This document shows, piece by piece, positions 57,683 to 64,000 of a DNA stretch of 64,000 bases (position 1 is the stretch's first letter; every line of letters begins with the position of its first letter). The stretch is from NCBI RefSeq assembly GCF_015832195.1, contig NC_052018.1, positions 2,679,356 through 2,743,355 of the forward strand, in the 5' to 3' direction. This DNA comes from Motacilla alba alba. Lineage: Eukaryota; Chordata; Aves; Passeriformes; Motacillidae. The notes beneath the pieces are model-generated. The model did not search any database. It was not told the origin of the DNA and was given only the letters and a program-made list of their open reading frames with translations. A program made the translations under genes and the position numbers.

Positions 57683-59460
57683 TGATAATGATGATGATCA
57701 GGAGAGCAGGAGCTGCTCCAAGCAGTTGTTCCTGCCAGTGCTCCAAGGGTCACCATCCCAGAACCTCTCACCTGCCTTGTGGAGGCAGCCCCTGGCCCTG
57801 TGTGAGCGTCCCACAGTCTGACTGTTGAAATAATATTTCTGGTGCTGTATCAAAAATTGAGATTGATGTTAGAGCACTCTTTTACTTTTATTCAGGATTC
57901 TGATCAAGTATCAATTCACTGACTTCTCCTCCACTCTTTCACACCTGTTGTAATTTCTTCCATATAGAGGGAGAGTAGGGAATCCAACTTGGATTGGTCA
58001 GTGCTTTCTGGTGGGATCTGGAGAGGATGCATGCTGTTTGTTTGTAGTTTGTGGCGGGGATTTGCAGAGTGATGCAGGAAAATACAAGTAATAAAGAAGA
58101 AGCAGAAGTTTTCTCCGAGAGCCATTGGGGTGGTTTTTTTCAGGATGACCTTCCTTTCCTTTTAGCAGCTTTCTTTTCAGCGTTAAGGCAAAGATGAAAG
58201 ATGGGGATTATACTCCTGAGGATGAAAGTCAGTCAGTGGGCTTTGAGAGCACAAAGAAATAAGAGGAAAGGCCAAATGTCTCAAAACAATTTTGGTCATA
58301 ATGTTGGAATTTATTCTTTTCTCCCCCCAAAACTGCACCATTCCTGAAGTACCTGTGGGAGGACTGGAGTCCTTCAGCTCCAGAATGGAAATGTGTTGGA
58401 AGTAGTTTGGAGATTTCAGGGAAAGATGTGGCTTTTGGGGGAGAGGATCAGAGATGAGCAGTAAGAAAAGCCGATCAGCCTCATTTGCTGTCGGCTGCAG
58501 GATGATGGAATTGTGCAGGAAGGGGGTGAGTACAGCAGAGTGCCAAGTTCTCATGGCTGAGGTTTGGGTTCCTGTGTAGTGAGTCTCAGGTAATGCTTTT
58601 AGTGCTTATTTAAACTGAAATTGCTTGTGTTTGCAGGCATATAGATGATGAGTGTTGGGTGCAGAAATAAAAATGAACTCACAGTACAGCATTCATTTTG
58701 CATTTACATTTGCAAACCTGAGTCTGCCTTCAATGCAGCTGGGGCAGGAGGGGAGAAGGGGAAGGGAAATGTCTCCTAAGGCCTGATAAAGGCTGGTTTT
58801 AATTGCCTGCCCTTCTCAGGAAGGGAGAGAGGAAGAGGAGGGTCAAAGTAAGTGTTTATTGCAATTGAAATTTGCTGTGTATCACAGTACATGTGCAACC
58901 TCCAATTTATTTGCTTTTAGCACCGTTTTAGCCCCTTCTGAACTACCTGTGCAGACTTTGTAAAAATCATACCAAGACCTCAGTTCATTCAGTGCAAGCT
59001 CTGGACTAAGTAGGGGACTAAAGGAGGGGTGTGAGGACAGAGGCTGCAAAATTTTGGATCTTTTTCTTGGGATGCTGGAGGAGGTTGGTATATGCATATT
59101 CATTTGGACAACTAACCATGCAGCCCCTGCTATCCTTTATTTTTTATTTTTCTGCCTCATTTTTACGAGTGAGGTTTTTATGCTGGTATGAGAGATTTAT
59201 TCATCCCTGTGTAATGAAACTTTGTACATTCCATATGGCAGTGCTGCACCTAATATGAATTATATGGGACATGAGTCATCCATTCTCCTGCTATGGTACT
59301 TTGATCAAACGTGACACTTGTTAAAAGAAGTGTCCAGCACTGAGGCTCTTGGGCTGTTTTAATGCCAGCCTTCCCCACTCCTTGTCCCCTAAATAAAGGA
59401 AATAAAGACATTTTGCATCTCGCAGGTGCGCTTTGGTCCGTCCCTCTTTTTGTGTGTCCT
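57683..59460. other. Intron 2, remainder
   Basis: No gene or repeat recognised. The T-rich tract before the next exon begins near 59457. Confidence 0.6.
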
Positions 59461-59481
59461 GTTGTTGTTTTGTTTTGGTAG

Positions 59482-59567
59482 GAGGGACAGCAGTGTGATA
59501 AAGGAGGAAATCAAAGCCTTCCTCGCCAACCGGAGAATTTCCCAAGCAGTTGTTGCACAGGTAACAG
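59482..59567 (+). CDS. HMBOX1: HMBOX1 coding exon, start of the POU-specific-like domain (partial gene)
   Basis: An 86-base exon encoding RDSSVIKEEIKAFLANRRIS then QAVVAQVTG, the first helices of the atypical POU-specific (HNF1-type) DNA-binding domain of HMBOX1. In HNF1-family proteins this domain works with the homeodomain to contact DNA. It is preceded by a T-rich tract and TAG acceptor (59479-59481) and ends ACAG|GTAAGA at 59567/59568. The reading frame enters in phase 2 and leaves in phase 1 (first base of the Gly codon). The frame stays open for about 20 codons past the donor, but that sequence no longer resembles the family, which supports the splice site. The following exon, which should continue I-S-Q-S-R-I-S-H-W, was not found before 64000. 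Confidence 0.96.
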
Positions 59568-60320
59568 GTAAGAGCTCGGGGAGTCCTTTCCTCATTTTGG
59601 GAATCTCTGTGTCTGAACTGCCTGTCTGAGCACGGTGCAGATGTTGGAATATCACTTGGCTTTCTGCATTGCAGTGCAGATCTGTCAGCTTAGTCATGAT
59701 AATGTATGCCTTTGATTTAAGACCCATTGTCCTGCACATCATGGAACTTCCCCAGTGAATCACTTTTTTTTTTTCTTTTTTTTTTTCCTGTGGCTTGTGC
59801 TGGCAGATTTTATTTTACAGCATTATAATAAAGCCTGAAGTTCTTATCTTAAAATGAAAATGGTTTTCCTTAATTCTTAAATTGTTGTTGAGTGCGGCAA
59901 ATAGATGCATATCTGCATCTCTGGGTATAGAGAGAGAGATAATGTGTATTTATATATTAAAAAGTATATGAATAGTCAGGAGACACAGCTATAGCTGGTA
60001 CCACTGCAGCCAGGAGTTTGGAGGATGAGAGTGGGAAGTTTTATCCATGCTCTGAGTCACAATTAATGAAAATCCAAAGGGAGGTTGAGGGACGACCAGA
60101 CCAGCTCAGGTTTTACCTGGAGGGAGCAGCAGTTCTGGGTGCCCTGTGCCCTGAGCCTTCTCTCTCAAACATCCAGACAGGTGAACTCACAGCAGTGGTG
60201 CCACTTCTTCCCTGGGTGTGTTCCCAGAGCTTTACAGAGAGGGTAACAAAGTCCTGTTGCTCCTCCATGGGGTGAGGTGTTGTTATTTCTCCCCTCCAGG
60301 CACACAGGCCTTGCCTGGAA
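59568..60320. other. HMBOX1: Start of intron 3
   Basis: Opens GTAAGA. T-rich tract at 59765-59789 and AT-rich TATATATT/GAGAGAGAGA runs at about 59928-59970. No exon recognised. Confidence 0.7.
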
Positions 60321-60321
60321 C

Positions 60322-60742
60322 AGTCCCAGAATCATTTTGGTTGGCAAAGCCCTCTGAGACCATTGAGTCTGATCACTCCGCCAGCACTGCCAAGGCCACC
60401 ACTGATCCATGTCCCCAAGTGCCACATCCACATGGCTTTTAAATCCCTCCAGGGATGTGGACTCCACCCCTGCTCTAGGCAGCTGTGCCAGGGCTGGACA
60501 GCCCTTTCCAGGCACTTGGAAATTATTCCCAATGTCCAACCTCAACCTGCCCTGGCTCAACCTGAGGCCATTCCCTCTCATCCTGTCCCGTGTTCCCTGT
60601 CAGGGAGTTGTGCAGAACCAGAAGGTCCCTCCTGAGCCTCCTTTTCTCCAGGCTGAGCCCCCTCCCCAGCTCCCTCAGCTGCTCCTGGTGCTCCAGCCCC
60701 TTCCCCAGCTCCATTCCCTGCCCTGGATTCACTCCAGCCCTT
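60322..60742 (-). mobile_element. CR1 LINE 3' fragment in HMBOX1 intron 3
   Basis: Reverse-oriented: AGAATCATTTTGGTTGGCAA, CAAGTGCCACATCCACATGG, TTTAAATCCCTCCAGGGATG, GGACAGCCCTTTCCAGGCAC, AATGTCCAACCTCAACCTGC and GAGCCTCCTTTTCTCCAGGC. Confidence 0.95.
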
Positions 60743-63700
60743 CTTTTAGGATGAAGACTTGATAAAATTCAGAAAGCTCAATCCTATGATACACCTCTAA
60801 GATTTGTGAACTTTTTAACCCCAAGCTTGGATAAAGATCTTGAAGTAGATAATTTTTAAGGTTCCTAGATGTCTGGGAATGCCAAAGCAGTAGGAGGAAA
60901 GCTGTTATTTTATGATATTTCCAGGATTTGAAATGTCATAGGAATCCACCTGTCTGGGAGCTGTGGGTTTGCAGACATGGCAGCAGTTGAGGTGGGCAAG
61001 CACAGACTGGTGCTTGAGCCACAGAGCCAGGAATTCTTTCCATGTCTCCAACTCTTTTGTGATCCTGCGTGAAATGACTTGTCCTTCCCTGGTGTCAGTT
61101 TCATCCTGCAAATCATGAGATCAACAAGTTGTGTAAATGTAAGGGATGTTTCTGGCCTTATCACATGTTAGCACTAATACTTCAAAAATTAATGGATAAG
61201 TTGAGTTGCTTAAATTGTACATGAACTCTAAAATTTTGGTAGTTAGTGGGTCACTCTCCTGCTTTTGTTCATTCCTTGCCTGAATATAGTCCTGGAAGAA
61301 CCCATTTCTGAATTAATCTCTGGATAGCACCCAGCAAGTCAGGCTGGCTTCCCCTGCAAGAGAAGTAGTGCAAAGAGGGGAAAACTGCACAAAAGGAGTC
61401 TTTCCAAAGGGAGCCAATGTTTGGGGTTTTTTTGGCCAATTGTGGGGTCATTGAATCGGAATCACCACAGCAGATCCAAGTCTGTGTCAATGAAAGGAAT
61501 TGATCTAATTACAATTAACCCTTGGTGCATGTGTTTAATACCCTGCAAGAAGCTGTAGGAAAGGCAAGACCAGTCTCTTCACTCCTCATCCTTTTCCTCC
61601 TTCCATCCTGAGCCTGTTCTCTTGGATTTCAGTGGGCATTAAGTTGGCATTTAGCTTTTGGGAGCTCTCATTGTTTCCTCCTGTGAGTAAATGACACCAA
61701 CCATGGCTGCCTGATTTCACACCCTTCCCGCTCAACCCTCCTGTGCAGCACAAGGGGGACCCACAGTCTGCTCACAGAGGGACCAGAGAAGTACTGCAGG
61801 GTGTCAGTGGGACAGAATGAGGGCTGAGCTGAAGGCACTGTATTATTATCTTGTTTTCAAGCCAAATCCATGGGAAACCAGTACATCTTTGCATCCCAGT
61901 CATCCTCCCTGTGCTTGGTGGGAGCTGATTCATTCTAAATCAACCCCCGGCCTTGTGTAAGCAGATGTGTAGCACTTGCATGCCATTCCTAAGTACATGG
62001 TAATGGCTTATCTGAGGGAAATGGTGAATCTCAAAGAGATATTTGGAAGGACCAGATTAAAGAGTGTGCTCAGCTCTAGCAGGGAGAAACATCAGCTTCC
62101 TCTCAAAAGCAGGGAGTGGTGAGGAGTGACTGAAATAGCTCGGGACAGAGATCCGGAGCAGAGCGTCCCAGGGCTCTCCCTTCCAGAGCTGTCTCAGCCT
62201 GATGAATCCTGGGTGACTTGGAGTATTCTTCAGATGCCTCCATATCCCTTTCAGCTGGGGAAAGAGACTCCCAAGGAATGTCTGGAAACCATTTCTGGTT
62301 CAGTAAAAAACCATTTTGTATAGGCGGAGGCTTTGCAGAGGGATGGCATCACCTTAGGATTTACAGCTTTTCTTATTGATAAAGATTTTCTGTAAAATGT
62401 TACTTGTACAAGAGGAAAGTAGAAAAATTGGCTTTTAGTCTTCATCCTTTCTGCCCTGGGAAGAGGCAAGAAAGAAATGAAAAAATGATGGCTGGTTCTG
62501 TCCAGGAGAGTTGTTTGGCTTGGCTACCTCTGCTGGCAACTTTTCCTTACAACCTCTACCAATTCTCTGTTTCCCCTGTCCTTGTGACCTTATTTATCCC
62601 CATTCTGTAACTTGCCATGTTCTGTCCTTGGTGCAGAAACCTCTGCTGCAACTGTGACCCCTCAAAACCTCCTTTTTGCCTAATTTTGTTAATTCATCAA
62701 ACTACGCTTTAATTCAGAAACACATTTCTCTTTTTCCCATCTTAATTCTAACCTTGCAAAGCACTCACAGAATCTGTAGTCCTACAGAGAGCTGTGCATC
62801 AGTAAACAGCTTTTCCTCTTGTTTTTCCTGCTGTAGCACAAGGGAAGTGATGGAGAGGGAGAACGCAGGAGAAAGGAACACAGAGCTGAGAGTTAAATTC
62901 AGCTGTTGCAGTAGAAAAATGTTGAGGCTCCCTTAATACTTCTAAAATTACCAGAAACTCGAAAAGTCATTTAGATAATGACTCTGACAGGAAAAATTAA
63001 ACCTGGAAGACATTCTACAAGGCTGCCTAGTGTATGGAGAGGACAGGGCAGGTTGGAAAATAGTAACAGGGTATTAAAAAGTGACTTGAAAATAAAGGAT
63101 GATTGATAAGAAGCAAAAACTTAGCATAACACTTACTAGTGCTGGTCCTAAAAACAGGAGCTGCTTTTTATAGAAACTTTTTTAATGGTGTCTGTAATAA
63201 GATAAACAAGAAGCACTTGGGTTGGGCTCTGTATAAATAATCTCCTACTGATAAGAAAAATGACAGTATAAACAGGAGCTAATAATAGTTCCTGCGGAAT
63301 TTCCTATCCTGGTGTTTGGAGCTCCTTTTAACATCACTGCAGCCTGCTCGGGGCTGGGGGTTCAGCCCCACGTGGGGCAGGTGAGCTGCCAAATTTTTAT
63401 CAAATATAATTTGAAGTTGCGTGTTGGAATCTGCTTAAAAGGCCACAAGAATTGTACTTGGGCACCAGGTTATGGTCAGAAGGCAGAGGATGAAGGGAGA
63501 AATGTAAACTTCTCTCAGAGATGCTCTCTGAGCTTCCAAAGTTAGATGGAGGGTGGGGAAATATTTTCAGGAGCTGATGTCTTTCTGTTCTACAGTAAAG
63601 GAGAGAGGGAGGAGAGCACAGGGATGAGCCCTCTGCAGATGGGCTGAAGTGGTTTGATGGATGATACCTCTGCAAGGTTTGGAAATATTACCTTTCCTGT

Positions 63701-64000
63701 TTTTTACACATAGGGAGGGAAGGAATAAAAAAACCACTCTTATTTTCCTGAAGTTACAGAGCAGAAATTTCAATTCAGTTTTTTCGGTTCTTTGAAACAT
63801 AAAAAACAAACTACCATTAAAAAAAAAAACCAAACCCATCAACAGTAAAATGCAGAAGTCATTTTTGGGTTGTTTTTTAAATACACAGAGAGCTTTCCAG
63901 GGTGCAGTTTTGGTACCCTTCCCAATTATTCTGCTTGTCCAACCCAGCCTTGTCCTCCTGTCTCTGCCTGAATTGATAGGAGATCTCCAGGACTTGGCTT
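60743..64000. other. HMBOX1: Intron 3, continuing past the window
   Basis: No recognised exon: the expected next residues (I-S-Q-S-R-I-S-H-W-L-L-Q-Q) were not found on +. Contains an A run at about 63819-63829. The rest of HMBOX1 must lie to the right. Confidence 0.7.

Larger units (their letters stand above)
57406..59481 (+). other. HMBOX1: HMBOX1 intron between the two exons in the window
   Basis: A 2,076-base intron bounded by GTGAGT at 57406 and a T-rich tract ending TTTTGGTAG at 59481. It is phase 2: the exon ends with AG and the next supplies G, restoring an Arg codon, and the joined frame reads E-L-M-R-R-D-S-S as expected for HMBOX1. It contains a CR1 remnant starting about 85 bases after the donor; no other gene is seen. 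Confidence 0.95.

Overview
This window looks like the inside of one large vertebrate gene, almost certainly from a bird. Two coding exons on the + strand encode the N-terminal part of HMBOX1 (homeobox-containing 1, also called HOT1, a telomere-repeat-binding homeodomain protein). The bird assignment rests on many 5'-truncated copies of the CR1 LINE, whose 3' ends (a TCCAAGGCCAGGTTGGA block, then a GATTCTRTGATTCT-like tail) are the typical avian interspersed repeat. About 26 CR1 fragments are recognisable, 16 on + and the rest on -. No rRNA, tRNA, CRISPR, prokaryotic or complete viral gene was seen.

Layout. Bases 1-56925 are upstream of the first recognised exon. I read them as the large first intron of HMBOX1 (or 5' flank plus intron; the promoter and first exon are not recognisable here). 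They hold CR1 fragments, a few much older MIR/L2-like repeats (about 3.7, 5.6, 32.8 and 48.4 kb), a decayed LINE reverse-transcriptase remnant (33.7-34.07 kb, -), three recent tandem duplications (91 bp at 17.5 kb, 57 bp at 31.2 kb, 113 bp at 50.8 kb), and a pair of similar blocks at 34.2 and 36.5 kb. Bases 56926-57405 are a CpG-rich coding exon with the HNF1-type N-terminal domain and a Ser/Thr-rich linker. Intron 2 is 57406-59481. Bases 59482-59567 are the next exon, the start of the atypical POU-specific domain. From 59568 to the window end is intron 3; the exons for the rest of the POU-specific domain and the homeodomain lie beyond 64000.

Most long open frames are not genes: the longest (about 18.6-19.5 kb, 34.6-35.3 kb, 43.5-44.2 kb) run through CR1 copies, and the 175-codon frame at 32.8 kb is about what chance gives in 64 kb. 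One frame I could not explain (55575-55958, -) begins with a hydrophobic leader-like stretch. I found no convincing novel multi-gene system; the interesting points concern repeat history, exon CpG content and possible intronic regulatory elements.
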